Shown here piece after piece: positions 1 through 9,090 of a DNA stretch of 64,000 bases; the stretch's first letter is position 1; each line of letters begins with the position of its first letter. The translations under genes and the position numbers were made by a program. Below the pieces are notes generated by a model that was given only the letters and a program-made list of their open reading frames with translations, was not told where the DNA came from and searched no databases. The DNA comes from Pigmentiphaga litoralis (GTDB lineage: Bacteria > Pseudomonadota > Gammaproteobacteria > Burkholderiales > Burkholderiaceae_B): assembly GCF_014651835.1 (NCBI RefSeq), contig NZ_BMXQ01000001.1, positions 1,054,001-1,118,000 on the forward strand. The letters are read 5' to 3'.

Positions 1-1
1 A

Positions 2-910
2 TTTGGCGCATCTCCCAAGGCCCGCGCCCTGGCGACCAAGCTGTCCGACGCACACCGACTGCAGAACGAACGGATTGCCTCCCTGCTCGCGCAGCAGGAA
101 GCCCAGGCCGCAGAGATCCAGACGCTGCGCCAGCAACTGCACGAGGCGGACACCGCCAACGCGCAGCTGGCCCAGGCTGCGGCCGAGGCCTCCGACGCGG
201 CCGAAGCGTCGGCAATCTTGGTCGAGCGCAGCGCGCACGAACAGGAACGTGACAACCGCCTGGCCCGCTTCGAGCTCGCGCGCGACCTGTTGCATGACGG
301 CGTGTGGGATCTGACCGTGCAGCCCAACGACCCGCTCAACCCCCGCAATCCGTTCTGGTGGTCGCAGGCCTTCCGCCGGCAGCTCGGCTTCGAAACGACC
401 GAAGAATTCCCGGACGTGACCGAAAGCTGGTCGTCCCGGCTGCACCCCGATGACAAGCAAAAGGTGCTGGACGCCCTCCTTGCCCACATGAACGACCGGT
501 CGGGCAAGACGCCTTTCGATGTGCGCTATCGCCTGCGGGTCAAAAGTGGCGTCTACCACTGGTTCAATGCGCGTGCGCAGACCAAACGTGCGCCCGACGG
601 CTCGCCGATCCGGGTGGTCGGGGTGCTGGTGAACGTCAACGCCTCCATCGACGAGGCGGCGCTGCGCGAGTCGCAGCAGCGCCAGCAGGACGAGCTGGCC
701 GAGACCCTGGCGTCCGTGACAGAGATCGTGGGCACGATCAAGGGCATTGCGCAGCAGACCAATCTGCTGGCGCTCAACGCCGCCATCGAAGCGGCGCGCG
801 CCGGCGAAGCGGGCCGCGGATTTGCCGTGGTGGCGGCCGAAGTGCGCAAGCTGGCGACGCGCACCAGCGACGCCACCCAGCGCGCCACCGACATGGTGAG
901 CCGGGCCTGA
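2..910 (+). CDS. PAS domain and methyl-accepting signalling domain protein, 5' end outside window
   Basis: The frame is open from the first bases of the window, so the gene begins upstream; at least 302 residues are visible. Visible residues 10-90 are rich in Ala, Gln, Glu and Leu and look like a coiled coil. A PAS_3-type fold follows (about 95-205, with [12 protein letters not shown] and RLHPDD typical of that fold). The last 70 residues match the tip of a chemoreceptor signalling domain, including [18 protein letters not shown] and [15 protein letters not shown]. The signalling domain stops soon after the hairpin tip, so this is a short soluble-type receptor rather than a canonical transmembrane one in the part seen. 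It probably senses a small ligand or redox state through PAS and acts on a CheA-like kinase. Ligand and upstream topology are unknown. Confidence 0.85.
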   Translation, partial: FGASPKARALATKLSDAHRLQNERIASLLAQQEAQAAEIQTLRQQLHEADTANAQLAQAAAEASDAAEASAILVERSAHEQERDNRLARFELARDLLHDGVWDLTVQPNDPLNPRNPFWWSQAFRRQLGFETTEEFPDVTESWSSRLHPDDKQKVLDALLAHMNDRSGKTPFDVRYRLRVKSGVYHWFNARAQTKRAPDGSPIRVVGVLVNVNASIDEAALRESQQRQQDELAETLASVTEIVGTIKGIAQQTNLLALNAAIEAARAGEAGRGFAVVAAEVRKLATRTSDATQRATDMVSRA

Positions 911-990
911 GCCGCAAGGGGCGATAATGGCGGTCATTGCACCGCGGGCATCATGCCGGCGGCAGCCACTTTTCCGCATAGCGACCGTCC

Positions 991-1869
991 ATGACTTCCA
1001 CGCCCCTGTCTTCTGGTTCCCTGCGCAGCGTCACGGGCCAGTTCCCCGCGCAGCGCGACGATATTGCCGACCTGATCACCCGCCGCCCCCTGCCGGGCCG
1101 CGGCCTGGATCAGGTGGACCCCTTTCTGTTTCTGAATCACCATGGTCCGCAGGTCTATCGGCCCCGCAATAACGGCCTGCCTTTCGGCCCGCACCCGCAC
1201 CGCGGTTTCGAGACGGTCACGTTCATCCTGGAAGGCGATATTGCCCATCGCGACACGGGCGGTCATGAAAGCGTGATCGATGCGGGCGGCGTGCAATGGA
1301 TGACCGCGGGCAGCGGTCTGGTGCACGAAGAAGTGTCGTCGGCGGAATTCAAACGCGATGGCGGCCCGCTGGAGGTGCTGCAGTTGTGGGTCAACCTGCC
1401 GTCGCGCCTGAAGATGAGCCCGCCCAAGTACGTGGGCCTGCAGCGCGAAGACATTCCCAGCCTGGAACTGGACGATGGCAAGGCCCAGCTGGACCTGATC
1501 GCAGGCGCCTGGGCCGGACAAGTCGCCCCCATCCAGTCGCTGACCGGCATCACCATGACCACCCTGACGCTGACCGCCGGCGCACGCGTACAGCTGGGCG
1601 CGCCCGCCGATCGGTCAGTGTTCTTTTATCTGGTTCGGGGGGCGCTGAACGTCAATGGCGTGCCGGTGGCTGCGCAGCACCTGGTCACGTTCGCGCATGA
1701 CGGCGATGCGATCGATGTGGCGGCCGATGCCGATGCCTTCCTGGTCTTTGGCCATGCCGACCCGATCAAGGAACCGGTGGTCAGTCATGGTCCGTTCGTC
1801 ATGACCACCCGCCAGGAAATCAACGAGGCGATCGCGGATTACCAGGCGGGCAAGTTCGGCGGCTTCTAG
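991..1869 (+). CDS. Pirin family protein
   Basis: This 292-residue protein has the bicupin pirin architecture. The N-terminal cupin carries the metal-binding cluster seen as PHPHRGFETVTF, followed by the His/Glu of GLVHEE. The C-terminal half is the second pirin cupin domain. Pirins bind one Fe or similar metal; bacterial members have been tied to quercetin dioxygenase-like activity or to modulation of metabolic enzymes, but no specific role can be read here. No strong ribosome site precedes the ATG; it was chosen because the pirin similarity begins just after it. It converges on the permease gene at 1889 with only 19 bp between the stop codons. Confidence 0.9.
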   Translation: MTSTPLSSGSLRSVTGQFPAQRDDIADLITRRPLPGRGLDQVDPFLFLNHHGPQVYRPRNNGLPFGPHPHRGFETVTFILEGDIAHRDTGGHESVIDAGGVQWMTAGSGLVHEEVSSAEFKRDGGPLEVLQLWVNLPSRLKMSPPKYVGLQREDIPSLELDDGKAQLDLIAGAWAGQVAPIQSLTGITMTTLTLTAGARVQLGAPADRSVFFYLVRGALNVNGVPVAAQHLVTFAHDGDAIDVAADADAFLVFGHADPIKEPVVSHGPFVMTTRQEINEAIADYQAGKFGGF

Positions 1870-1888
1870 GCGCAAGGCGCTGGGTGAA

Positions 1889-3091
1889 TTACCGCTGACG
1901 CGTCTCGGCCGTCCGCGTATTCACCCGCGTTTCGCTGGCCGGGGCCACCGAGGCCGTCGACGCTGTAGGCGCCGTGGGTGTGGCTTCGGCCTTGACGGTC
2001 ACGCTGTCGCCAGGGCCCGACAAAATACGGGTCTCGACCGTCTCGGGCATGTCTTCGGTCGCGAACAGATCCCATGCGGCCATGAACAGGCCCGCGATCA
2101 CCGGTCCGATCACGAACCCGCTCAGGCCGAACAGCGCCATGCCGCCCAGGGTGGAAATCAGCACCACATAGTCAGGCATCCGCGTGTCCTTGCCCACCAG
2201 CAAGGGACGCAGGATGTTGTCGACCAGGCCGATGACCAGGAAACCGAACGCGATCAGAACCACGCCTTCCCAGATTGATCCGGTCAACAGGAAATAGATC
2301 GCAACCGGGCCCCATACCAGGCCCGCGCCTACGGCAGGCAGCAGCGACAAAAAGGCCATGACCACGGCCCACAGCAGCGGCGCCTGCACGCCCAGAATCC
2401 AGAAAATGATGCCGCCCAGCGCACCCTGCACCAAGGCGACCGCAATATTGCCCTTGACGGTGGCGCGTGCAATGGTCGTGAACTTCTGCAGCAGATGCTG
2501 CTTGTGGCCATCGCTCAAAGGAATCGCCTGGCGGATGCGGCGCGCGGTTTGCGGGCCATCGCGCAGCAGGAAAAACATCAGGTAGAGCATGATGGCGAAG
2601 CTGACCAGCAACTGGAAGGTGTCCTGCCCGATGCTGACGGCCTTGCTGGCCATCAGCTGGCTGCCCTGCGCCGCGGCGTCGGCCAGTTTGGTCTGGATGC
2701 TCGCGATGTCGGACAGGCCGAACCGCACCATGATGTCGTGCACCCACAGCGGCAGCGCATCGAAGGCACGCTGGAAATACGCGCCGAAGTTCAGGTTGCC
2801 GCTCTTGATCTGGTCATAGACCAGCGAACCCTGCTGGACGAGCGACCCCGTAATCAGCATCAGCGGCAGGATGACGATCAGCAGCACCAGGAGCAAGGTG
2901 ACGAGCGTGGCGGCGTTGCGCCGCTTGCCGAACTTGTTGACGAGCTTGCGGTTGAGCGGCGCGAAGATGATCGCCAGGATCGTGCCCCAGAACACCGCGC
3001 CTATGAAAGGTTGAAGGATCCAGACGAACGCGATCGACACCACGATCAGGATCAACAGGAAAGTCTTGTAATGGAGACTCGAATTATTCAT
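1889..3091 (-). CDS. AI-2E family transporter (PerM/YdiK-like permease)
   Basis: The predicted product has 400 residues with the AI-2E/PerM pattern: two hydrophobic segments near the N-terminus (about 8-40), another at about 60-82, a long soluble stretch, then four or five hydrophobic segments to about residue 350. The C-terminal tail is rich in Thr, Ala and Glu. Family members export or exchange small molecules or Na+; the substrate here is not predictable. The ATG at 3091 (MNNSSLHYK) was chosen because the open frame upstream of it is Arg/Cys-rich and not membrane-like; a weak AGGT precedes it. The gene is divergent from cbpA across a 257-bp intergenic stretch in which I see no other gene. 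Confidence 0.85.
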   Translation of the reverse strand: MNNSSLHYKTFLLILIVVSIAFVWILQPFIGAVFWGTILAIIFAPLNRKLVNKFGKRRNAATLVTLLLVLLIVILPLMLITGSLVQQGSLVYDQIKSGNLNFGAYFQRAFDALPLWVHDIMVRFGLSDIASIQTKLADAAAQGSQLMASKAVSIGQDTFQLLVSFAIMLYLMFFLLRDGPQTARRIRQAIPLSDGHKQHLLQKFTTIARATVKGNIAVALVQGALGGIIFWILGVQAPLLWAVVMAFLSLLPAVGAGLVWGPVAIYFLLTGSIWEGVVLIAFGFLVIGLVDNILRPLLVGKDTRMPDYVVLISTLGGMALFGLSGFVIGPVIAGLFMAAWDLFATEDMPETVETRILSGPGDSVTVKAEATPTAPTASTASVAPASETRVNTRTAETRQR

Positions 3092-3348
3092 GGCTACCTG
3101 GGTGGGCCGAAGCCCGGATGGTCGTTGCGTGTTGTTGTGAGGGCGAGCCGCGCACACCCCTGCGCAGTCGGCTGGTTCGCCTGCGCTCAACGATACGCGA
3201 AAGCCATGCCTGCACAGCCCGTTACCGGGCGCCAATGTTGCCAGTTGTATTATGAACCGGACGTGTTGCACGCTTGATCTGCCGGCGTGTGATCCCAAGT
3301 ATTGCGTATCCGTTCTGTCCCTTCCCCCATTCTTTGACGCCAAGGGCC

Positions 3349-4281
3349 ATGAAATACAAAGACTATTACGAGATCCTCGGGGTGCCACGCACCGCCACCG
3401 AAGCCGAAATCAAGGGCGCCTATCGCAAACTGGCGCGCAAATACCATCCCGATGTCAGCAAGGAAAGCGACGCCGAAGCCCGCTTCAAGGAAATCGGCGA
3501 GGCCTACCAGGTGCTGAAAGAACCCGACAAGCGCGCGGCTTACGACAACATGGGCACGCAATGGCAAGGCGGCCAGGACTTCCAGCCGCCACCCAACTGG
3601 GATGCCGGCTTCGAGTTCACCGGCCGCGGCGGCAACGCCGGCGACTTCAGCGACTTCTTCGAATCCATGTTCGGCGGGCAAGCCGGCGGTGCACGCGGCC
3701 GCACGCGCCGCCCGATGCATGCGCAGGGCGAAGACCATCACGCCAAGGTCATGATCGACCTGGAAGACGCCTATCGAGGCGCCTCGCGCAACGTCACCCT
3801 GCGCATGCCCATGACGGACCCGTCGGGCCGCGTCACGACACAGGAACGCACGCTCAGCGTCAACATCCCCAAAGGCGTGCGCGAAGGCCAGCACCTTCGC
3901 CTGTCCGGCCAGGGCAGCCCGGGCATCGGCCAGGGCCAGCCAGGCGATCTTTATCTTGAAATCGCCTTCCGGCCGCATCGCCTGTTCCGGGTCGATGAAC
4001 GCGATGTGTATGTGGACGTGCCGCTTGCGCCATGGGAAGCGGCGCTGGGCGCCACGGTCGACGTCCCGACACCCGACGGGTCGGTGCAGCTGACGATTCC
4101 GCCGAACACCTCGGCGGGCCGCAAGCTGCGGCTCAAGGGCAAAGGGCTGCCCAGCAATCCGCCGGGCGATCTGTATGTGGTGATTGCCATCGCCTTGCCG
4201 CCCGCCGACACGCCCGAAGCGCGTGACGCCTATGCGGCCATGCAGAAAGCCTTCCACTTCAATCCACGCGCGGGCTTCTGA
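3349..4281 (+). CDS. cbpA: DnaJ-like curved-DNA-binding protein CbpA
   Basis: This 310-residue co-chaperone has an N-terminal J domain (about 4-70) containing the HPD triad in KYHPDVSKES. A Gly/Phe-rich linker follows (about 75-125), then two DnaJ C-terminal beta domains (about 130-300). There is no Cys-rich zinc finger, which separates it from DnaJ and places it with CbpA. CbpA stimulates DnaK ATPase and binds curved DNA in the nucleoid. The start MKYKDYYEILGV is the normal family start. The next gene encodes its known inhibitor type, CbpM, 33 bp downstream, so this is a standard cbpAM operon. Confidence 0.93.
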   Translation: MKYKDYYEILGVPRTATEAEIKGAYRKLARKYHPDVSKESDAEARFKEIGEAYQVLKEPDKRAAYDNMGTQWQGGQDFQPPPNWDAGFEFTGRGGNAGDFSDFFESMFGGQAGGARGRTRRPMHAQGEDHHAKVMIDLEDAYRGASRNVTLRMPMTDPSGRVTTQERTLSVNIPKGVREGQHLRLSGQGSPGIGQGQPGDLYLEIAFRPHRLFRVDERDVYVDVPLAPWEAALGATVDVPTPDGSVQLTIPPNTSAGRKLRLKGKGLPSNPPGDLYVVIAIALPPADTPEARDAYAAMQKAFHFNPRAGF

Positions 4282-4314
4282 CCGCACGCGCGCGGGGCAC
4301 ACCAGGAGAGTGTG

Positions 4315-4632
4315 ATGAAACCAAGCGAATCGCCGACCCTCGATGGTCGGGTCGTCGAAGACGAAGTGCAGTTGACCCTGCTGGAATTGTGTCAGGCCAG
4401 CGGCGCGCCGCGCGAGCGCGTCATGACCTGGGTGTCGGAAGGCATGCTCGAGCCGCTGGGCGACCGGCCGCCCGAATGGCGCTTCACTGGCGTCTCGCTG
4501 CGACGCACGCGGCTCGCCTGTCGGCTGGAGCAGGACCTGGAACTCAATCCGCCCGGCGTCGCGCTGGCGCTGGACCTGATGGACGAGATCATGGCCTTGA
4601 AGGCGGAATTGCGTCGGTCAGGGTATCGCTAG
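4315..4632 (+). CDS. cbpM: Chaperone modulatory protein CbpM
   Basis: This 105-residue protein is MerR-HTH-like and matches CbpM, which binds the J domain of CbpA and blocks its co-chaperone activity. The helix-turn-helix-like part is around LLELCQASGAPRERVMTWV, and the C-terminal half is helical. An AGGAG at 4304-4308 favours the ATG at 4315 over the in-frame GTG directly before it. It lies directly behind cbpA, as in other proteobacteria. Its 3' end overlaps the convergent tag gene by about 44 bp, an unusually long convergent overlap. Confidence 0.88.
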   Translation: MKPSESPTLDGRVVEDEVQLTLLELCQASGAPRERVMTWVSEGMLEPLGDRPPEWRFTGVSLRRTRLACRLEQDLELNPPGVALALDLMDEIMALKAELRRSGYR

Positions 4633-5260
4633 GCGCGGCAGGCCGGGTGGGTGCGCCCGGCGCGGCAGGCCGCGTAAAGGCCGCCCGCGCGGCGTGCACC
4701 GCATGCCGGTAGGCGCAGTCGGCGGCATGGTCGTTCACCATGCCGGTGGCCTGCATCAAGGCATAGAGCGTCGTCGGCCCGACAAATTTCCACCCCCGGG
4801 CCTTCAGCGCTTGGGATAGCGCGATCGACTCGGGACACGTGGCGCGGACCGGCGTGGTCAGCAGCGCCTCGGGCGGTGCATAACGCCACAGGAACGCGGC
4901 CAGGGATCCGGCCTCTTCCCGCAGCGCGATGGCCCGCTGCGCATTATTCAACACGGCCTCGATCTTGCCGCGGTGCCGCACGATGCTTGCGTCTTGCAAC
5001 AATCGGCCAACATCGGTGTTGTCAAAACGCGCCAGTCGATCGATGTCGAACCCAGCAAACGCCGCACGAAAGGCCTCGCGTTTGCGAAGGATGGTGAGCC
5101 AGCTCAAGCCCGACTGGAAGCCTTCCAGACTGATGCGCTCGAACAGCGCCGTGTCGGCACCCAGGGGCATGCCCCACTCGGTGTCGTGATAATGACGGTA
5201 GTCCGGATCGGCGGTTACCCACGCGCAGCGCGTGAGGCCGTCTTCACAAGTCGGCGGCAT
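4589..5260 (-). CDS. tag: DNA-3-methyladenine glycosylase I
   Basis: Tag removes 3-methyladenine from alkylated DNA in base-excision repair. The 223-residue product has the family N-terminus RCAWVTADPDYRHYHDTEWG, the Glu-containing helix FERISLEGFQSGLSW, and the C-terminal zinc ligands in NDHAADC. With C12 and H25 these would form the Tag zinc site. It is longer than E. coli Tag (187 residues) because of a Pro/Ala-rich tail after about residue 195. That tail is encoded largely in the stretch overlapping cbpM on the other strand, so it may have grown by stop-codon loss. Confidence 0.93.
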   Translation of the reverse strand: MPPTCEDGLTRCAWVTADPDYRHYHDTEWGMPLGADTALFERISLEGFQSGLSWLTILRKREAFRAAFAGFDIDRLARFDNTDVGRLLQDASIVRHRGKIEAVLNNAQRAIALREEAGSLAAFLWRYAPPEALLTTPVRATCPESIALSQALKARGWKFVGPTTLYALMQATGMVNDHAADCAYRHAVHAARAAFTRPAAPGAPTRPAAPSDTLTDAIPPSRP

Positions 5261-5368
5261 GGTGTTCCCGGGTTACGCAATCCGCTATCGTAGTGCGCCT
5301 TGGGCCGGCCGGTTGCAACCGGCGCCAGGTTCGTCTTTTATGCCCTTCCCCACGCCTATCGGCTCGCC

Positions 5369-5704
5369 ATGCAAGAAATCGACCTCAACGACAGTACCGC
5401 CGACCGCTTCCTGCTCGACGCCACGGGCGTTTCGCTTGTGGTCTTTCATAGCCGCACCTGCGCCAATTGCCGTCTGGCACGAGAAAACCTGCCCAAGATG
5501 AATCTGCCCGTGGAGCGGGTCTGCTGGATCGACGCGGGGGACAACCGCGGGCTGGTCGAACGGTATGAAGTGTTCCACCTGCCCTCGATGTACCTGGTCA
5601 AGAACGCCGTGTTCTACGGGTCGGTGCAGGCCACGCTGGCCGAATGGGACATCCGCCGCCAGCTGCACCTGGCGCAGGACAGCGTGCCGGCAGAGCTGCC
5701 CTGA
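5369..5704 (+). CDS. Small thioredoxin-like protein with CANC motif
   Basis: The predicted 111-residue cytoplasmic protein has a thioredoxin fold. A CxxC site lies at FHSRTCANCR (about residues 27-36) and a cis-Pro loop is visible as HLPSMYL. The usual Trp-Cys-Gly-Pro-Cys is replaced by Thr-Cys-Ala-Asn-Cys, so its redox potential should differ from TrxA. It has no signal peptide from the ATG at 5369; the open frame extends 23 residues upstream to 5300, but that part resembles no domain. It may be a general disulfide reductase. It converges on the ferric reductase gene with 19 bp between stops. Confidence 0.8.
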   Translation: MQEIDLNDSTADRFLLDATGVSLVVFHSRTCANCRLARENLPKMNLPVERVCWIDAGDNRGLVERYEVFHLPSMYLVKNAVFYGSVQATLAEWDIRRQLHLAQDSVPAELP

Positions 5705-5723
5705 AGCCTGGCACCGGTCGCGT

Positions 5724-6608
5724 TCAGTCTTCGTGTTTGTCGTGGGTCGCCTCGGCCCCACGGCGCCAGTAGCCGGCTGCCTTGACCCACGCCTTGTTCA
5801 AGCCGCGCTCGCCCACCAGATAGGCCCGGACTGCCTTGGCGACGCTCGATTCGGCCGCCACCCAGGCGTAGATGTCGCCGTCCGGCAGGCGCAGGTCGCG
5901 CAAGGCGGCCACGACCGCATCGCCCGACGGCGCTGCCCGGTTCGACGTCACGGCGTCATCCGACGCGCCCCGATGCACCCAGCGCACGGTCAGGTCCGCC
6001 AGGGTCCGGAACGTCTGTTCTTCTTTTGCATCGGCCACTTGGGCCACGACGCAAACCCGGGCGCCGGCCGGCAGTTCTTCCAACCGGCGCGCGATAGCCG
6101 GCAGGGCCGTCTCGTCGCCCACCATCAGGTAGCCGTCGAAGTCGCCTTCCATCACCATCGACCCCCGCGGGCCACCCACGCCAAGGTACTGCCCGGCACG
6201 CGCCTGGGCTGCCCATTCCGCAGCCGGGCCGTGGCCGTGCAAGGCGAATTCGATATCCAGTTCGCGGCTTGCCGGATCATAGCGGCGTGGCGTGTAATCG
6301 CGGCGCGCGGTGGGCGGCGTGTCGGTGGCATCCGGGCCACCGGGGCCGGCAGGCCCATTGGGTCCAAGCTGCGGCAGCTCGGGCCGATCCTGCCCCGGGG
6401 CCGGAAAAAAGACCTTGACGTGGTCGTCGAACGCCGCGCTGGTAAAGCCTTCCAGGTCATCGCCAGCCAGGGTGACGCGCAGCAGGCGCGGTGTGACGTG
6501 TTCCACACGGCGAACCTGCAGCAGGCGCATCTTCAGTTCGTGACGCACACGGCGCACGCCGCGTTGCAAGGACGCAGTGGCGGCAGTATTGGAAATCAGT
6601 GAACTCAT
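5724..6608 (-). CDS. Siderophore-interacting protein / NADPH-dependent ferric-chelate reductase (YqjH-like)
   Basis: The 294-residue product matches the SIP flavoprotein family: an N-terminal FAD-binding beta barrel with RRDYTPRRYD (the RxYT FAD motif) and a C-terminal NAD(P)H-binding half with GDETALPAIARRLEELP. Such enzymes reduce Fe3+ in siderophore complexes in the cytoplasm so the metal can be released. The ATG overlaps the TGA of the upstream PadR gene by four bases (6605-6608), so the two are co-transcribed and translationally coupled. In E. coli the homologous pair yqjI/yqjH is divergent rather than co-directional. A Gly/Pro-rich insertion lies near residues 90-105. Confidence 0.9.
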   Translation of the reverse strand: MSSLISNTAATASLQRGVRRVRHELKMRLLQVRRVEHVTPRLLRVTLAGDDLEGFTSAAFDDHVKVFFPAPGQDRPELPQLGPNGPAGPGGPDATDTPPTARRDYTPRRYDPASRELDIEFALHGHGPAAEWAAQARAGQYLGVGGPRGSMVMEGDFDGYLMVGDETALPAIARRLEELPAGARVCVVAQVADAKEEQTFRTLADLTVRWVHRGASDDAVTSNRAAPSGDAVVAALRDLRLPDGDIYAWVAAESSVAKAVRAYLVGERGLNKAWVKAAGYWRRGAEATHDKHED

Positions 6609-7207
6609 GTCAGATCCTTTTTGAGTTGACGCAGGTCGTCCGTCGCGCGCTGCAGGATCTCTGCAATGCGGCGGTTGCCTTCCGGCGAACAGACGCCCAG
6701 GTCGTGCAGGGCATGCTTCAGTCCAAGCCGCGCCAGCATCAGTGATTCCGGCGTGCCGGGCGCCACGGCGTCGGCGTCTTCTTCGCCTGCGAACACGCGG
6801 CGCACCTGCGCCATCTTGGCGCCAACGCTGGCCAGCTGCGCCAGGATGTCGTCAGCCACATGCCGCTGCGTAGACAGCCAGGCCTCGCCTTCCGGCGTGA
6901 CCACATAGCGCTTCTTGGCGCCTTCCATCGTCACGGTGGCGTGGCCGATGTCTTCCAGATAGGCCAGGGCCGGATAGACCATCCCCGAGCTTGGTCCATA
7001 GAAGCCCGACGACTTTTCCGACAGGGTCTTGATCAGTTCATAGCCGTGGCTGGGCTTGTCGGCGAGCAAGGCCAGCAGCACCAGTTGAAGGTCTTCGGAC
7101 GCCAGTTTGCGGCCGGTGCGAAATGCCGGGCGGCCGCTTTGCGCGTCGTCGAACCCGGCGGAGAAACGACGCCCGCCCCGGCCGCCGCCTCGATGTGGTC
7201 CGTGCAT
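6605..7207 (-). CDS. PadR family repressor (YqjI-like), regulator of the ferric reductase
   Basis: This 200-residue PadR winged-helix protein has the core LVLLALLADKPSHGYELIK and the wing region GMVYPALAYLEDIGH. The N-terminal 25 residues are rich in Gly, Arg and His (MHGPHRGGGRGGRR), recalling the metal-binding His-rich leader of E. coli YqjI, which represses yqjH and responds to nickel and iron. The start at 7207 is preferred because the frame upstream runs through the operator. Its position directly in front of the ferric reductase gene, with a four-base overlap, and the perfect inverted repeat at 7281-7318 make autoregulation of both genes likely. The metal ligand is inferred. Confidence 0.87.
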   Translation of the reverse strand: MHGPHRGGGRGGRRFSAGFDDAQSGRPAFRTGRKLASEDLQLVLLALLADKPSHGYELIKTLSEKSSGFYGPSSGMVYPALAYLEDIGHATVTMEGAKKRYVVTPEGEAWLSTQRHVADDILAQLASVGAKMAQVRRVFAGEEDADAVAPGTPESLMLARLGLKHALHDLGVCSPEGNRRIAEILQRATDDLRQLKKDLT

Positions 7208-7280
7208 GGAGATCCTTGTTCGCAGCGCAGGTGCGCCAGGGTGGCGCTTCACGCTCGTCGCTGCATCAATGCAAGCAGTA

Positions 7281-7330
7281 TATCTAAAAACATGTTTTAC
7301 GACACATGTTTTTAGATATGTTTTTAGACA
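7281..7330. promoter_or_regulatory. Perfect inverted-repeat operator with a third half-site, upstream of PadR gene
   Basis: TATCTAAAAACATGT at 7281-7295 is repeated in perfect inverse orientation at 7304-7318, with an 8-base spacer. A third, near-identical right half (two mismatches) follows at 7316-7330. ATGT/ACAT half sites are common in PadR operators. On the minus strand the site borders a -10-like TATACT (7282-7277) for the PadR/ferric reductase operon. It also lies 93 bp ahead of the SDR gene on the plus strand, so it could control both directions. The binding protein is inferred from position. Confidence 0.75.
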
Positions 7331-7422
7331 ACAGAATGGTGCGTGGTGGACGGACACGTTCGGTGACTTGCGTGCAGTCCGGGCGCGGCGCTACCGTCGT
7401 CTCCTACTTCAGGAGAGCTCGC

Positions 7423-8109
7423 ATGAATGTATTGATCGCAGGCGCATCGCGCGGCATTGGTCTGGGTCTGGTGACGGCGCTGCTGGCGCAGGGGCACCGT
7501 GTGGTGGCGGTGGCGCGCAATCCGGCCGCTTCCGACGGCCTGCAGGCGCTGGCAGGAAAGCATGGCGACGCACTTACCCTGATCACCTGCGACCTGAATG
7601 AGCCCGACGCCGCCAGTGTGCTGCGCGCGGGTTGTGGTGACCTTCGCTTCGACCGCATGGTGTTCAACGCGGGCGTAAAGACGCCGCTGCATCAAAGCGT
7701 GGCGGCGGCCACGATGGATGAAGCCGGCACGCTTTTCATGACGAACGCAATCGCGCCAGTGCGCCTTGCGCAGCAGTTATGCGGCAGCGTGGTTGACGGC
7801 GGTGTGATCGGGTTCATGAGTTCGCAGATGGCCAGCCTGACCCTGAACCGGGCAGGCGGCATGCCGCTCTATGGCGCCAGCAAGGCGGCGTTGAACAGCT
7901 TGATGCTCAGTTGGGCCTCGACGCTGGACTTGCTGCCCTTCAGCTTGCTGGCGTTGCACCCGGGATGGGTCAAGACCGATATGGGCGGGCCGGATGCGAC
8001 TGAGACGGTCGAACAGAGCGCGGCAGGCCTGATCCGCACGCTGGATGCGCACGCCGGCAAGAAGGTGTGCGCCTTTGTGGATTATCAGGGCGAGCCGATG
8101 CCTTGGTAG
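7423..8109 (+). CDS. SDR family oxidoreductase (CsgA-like)
   Basis: This 228-residue short-chain dehydrogenase/reductase has the Rossmann motif GASRGIG (7-13), an NAG motif in FNAGVKTP, a Ser in GFMSSQMAS and the catalytic YGASK. The C-terminus AFVDYQGEPMPW is typical of the short CsgA/sniffer-like subgroup. AGGAG at 7411-7415 supports the ATG at 7423. The substrate is not predictable. It is divergent from the PadR gene, so it may be a second target of that operator. Confidence 0.85.
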   Translation: MNVLIAGASRGIGLGLVTALLAQGHRVVAVARNPAASDGLQALAGKHGDALTLITCDLNEPDAASVLRAGCGDLRFDRMVFNAGVKTPLHQSVAAATMDEAGTLFMTNAIAPVRLAQQLCGSVVDGGVIGFMSSQMASLTLNRAGGMPLYGASKAALNSLMLSWASTLDLLPFSLLALHPGWVKTDMGGPDATETVEQSAAGLIRTLDAHAGKKVCAFVDYQGEPMPW

Positions 8110-8145
8110 CCAAAGGGCAATGTGCTTCAAGCGGGCCGGGCTGGC

Positions 8146-9090
8146 CTAGATCAGCAGACCCTGCTGACCCGGCTCGAGCGCGGCGTCGGCGGGCTTGTCG
8201 GCCGCAGACCCGCCGCCCAGGTATTCGGCCAGCAGGCGCGCTTCGGGCGTCAGGTTGGCCAGGCGGCGCAGGCAGATCACCAGTTCGCGCAGCGCCCAGG
8301 CGTCAGCCAGCACGATGGCCTTCAACTGGCCGACCTTGACCCACGACGCCGCAACCGCTTCGGGCACCACGCCCACCCCGACGCCACCCCCAACCAGGCG
8401 GCAGATGGCATCGTGGCTGCGCACCTGAATCTTCAGGTTGACGGCCTTGCCCTGCGCCAGGGCTTTATCCGACAGGAATTGCTGGAACGGGCTGCGTGCA
8501 TCCAGGCCGACGAAGGGCTGGTCCAGAGCGTCACCAAAGCCCATCCCCTTGCGGCGCGCCAGCACGTGGCCGGTCGGCACCACCAGCACCAGACGGTCCG
8601 ACCGGAAGGGATAGGTCTCCAGCCCGCCCGTGTCGGTCGACGCGGGCAGCAAGCCGAGGTCGGCCGTGCCATCGCCCACCTGCTCCACCACTTCGTCGGG
8701 CATCCGCTCGTTGACCTCGACATGCAGGTCCGGATGTTGCTTTTGAAAGGCGGTCAGCGCCGAAGGCAGGAAAGCCGTCAGCGCATGGTTGTTGGCCAAC
8801 AGGCGCACCTGGCCGGCCAGTTCGCCCGAATACGCATGCAGATCGCCGCGCAAGCGGTCTTCCTGTTCCAGCATGGTCTTGGCATGCGCCAGCAGCGTGC
8901 GGCCGGCGGGGGTCAGGGTAATGCCCTGCCGTGCGCGTTCGAACAGCTGGATGTTGAGCGAGACCTCGAGATTGCGCATGCGTTTGCTTGCCGCAGCCAG
9001 CGCAAGATTGGCGCGCGCGGCGCCGTGGGTGATGCTGCCCGCCTCGACGATATGGCGGAACAGACCGAGATCGATCAGGTCAAAACGCAT
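8146..9090 (-). CDS. LysR family transcriptional regulator
   Basis: The 314-residue product has an N-terminal winged HTH (about 5-64: FRHIVEAGSITHGAARANLALAAASKR in outline) and a C-terminal type 2 periplasmic-binding-like effector domain from about residue 90. The start at 9090 gives the standard LysR N-terminus; longer frames upstream do not resemble the family. It converges on the SDR gene. No divergent target gene directly adjoins it: the gene on its 5' side is the membrane protein at 9532, 441 bp away, which is a possible target. Confidence 0.88.
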   Translation of the reverse strand: MRFDLIDLGLFRHIVEAGSITHGAARANLALAAASKRMRNLEVSLNIQLFERARQGITLTPAGRTLLAHAKTMLEQEDRLRGDLHAYSGELAGQVRLLANNHALTAFLPSALTAFQKQHPDLHVEVNERMPDEVVEQVGDGTADLGLLPASTDTGGLETYPFRSDRLVLVVPTGHVLARRKGMGFGDALDQPFVGLDARSPFQQFLSDKALAQGKAVNLKIQVRSHDAICRLVGGGVGVGVVPEAVAASWVKVGQLKAIVLADAWALRELVICLRRLANLTPEARLLAEYLGGGSAADKPADAALEPGQQGLLI

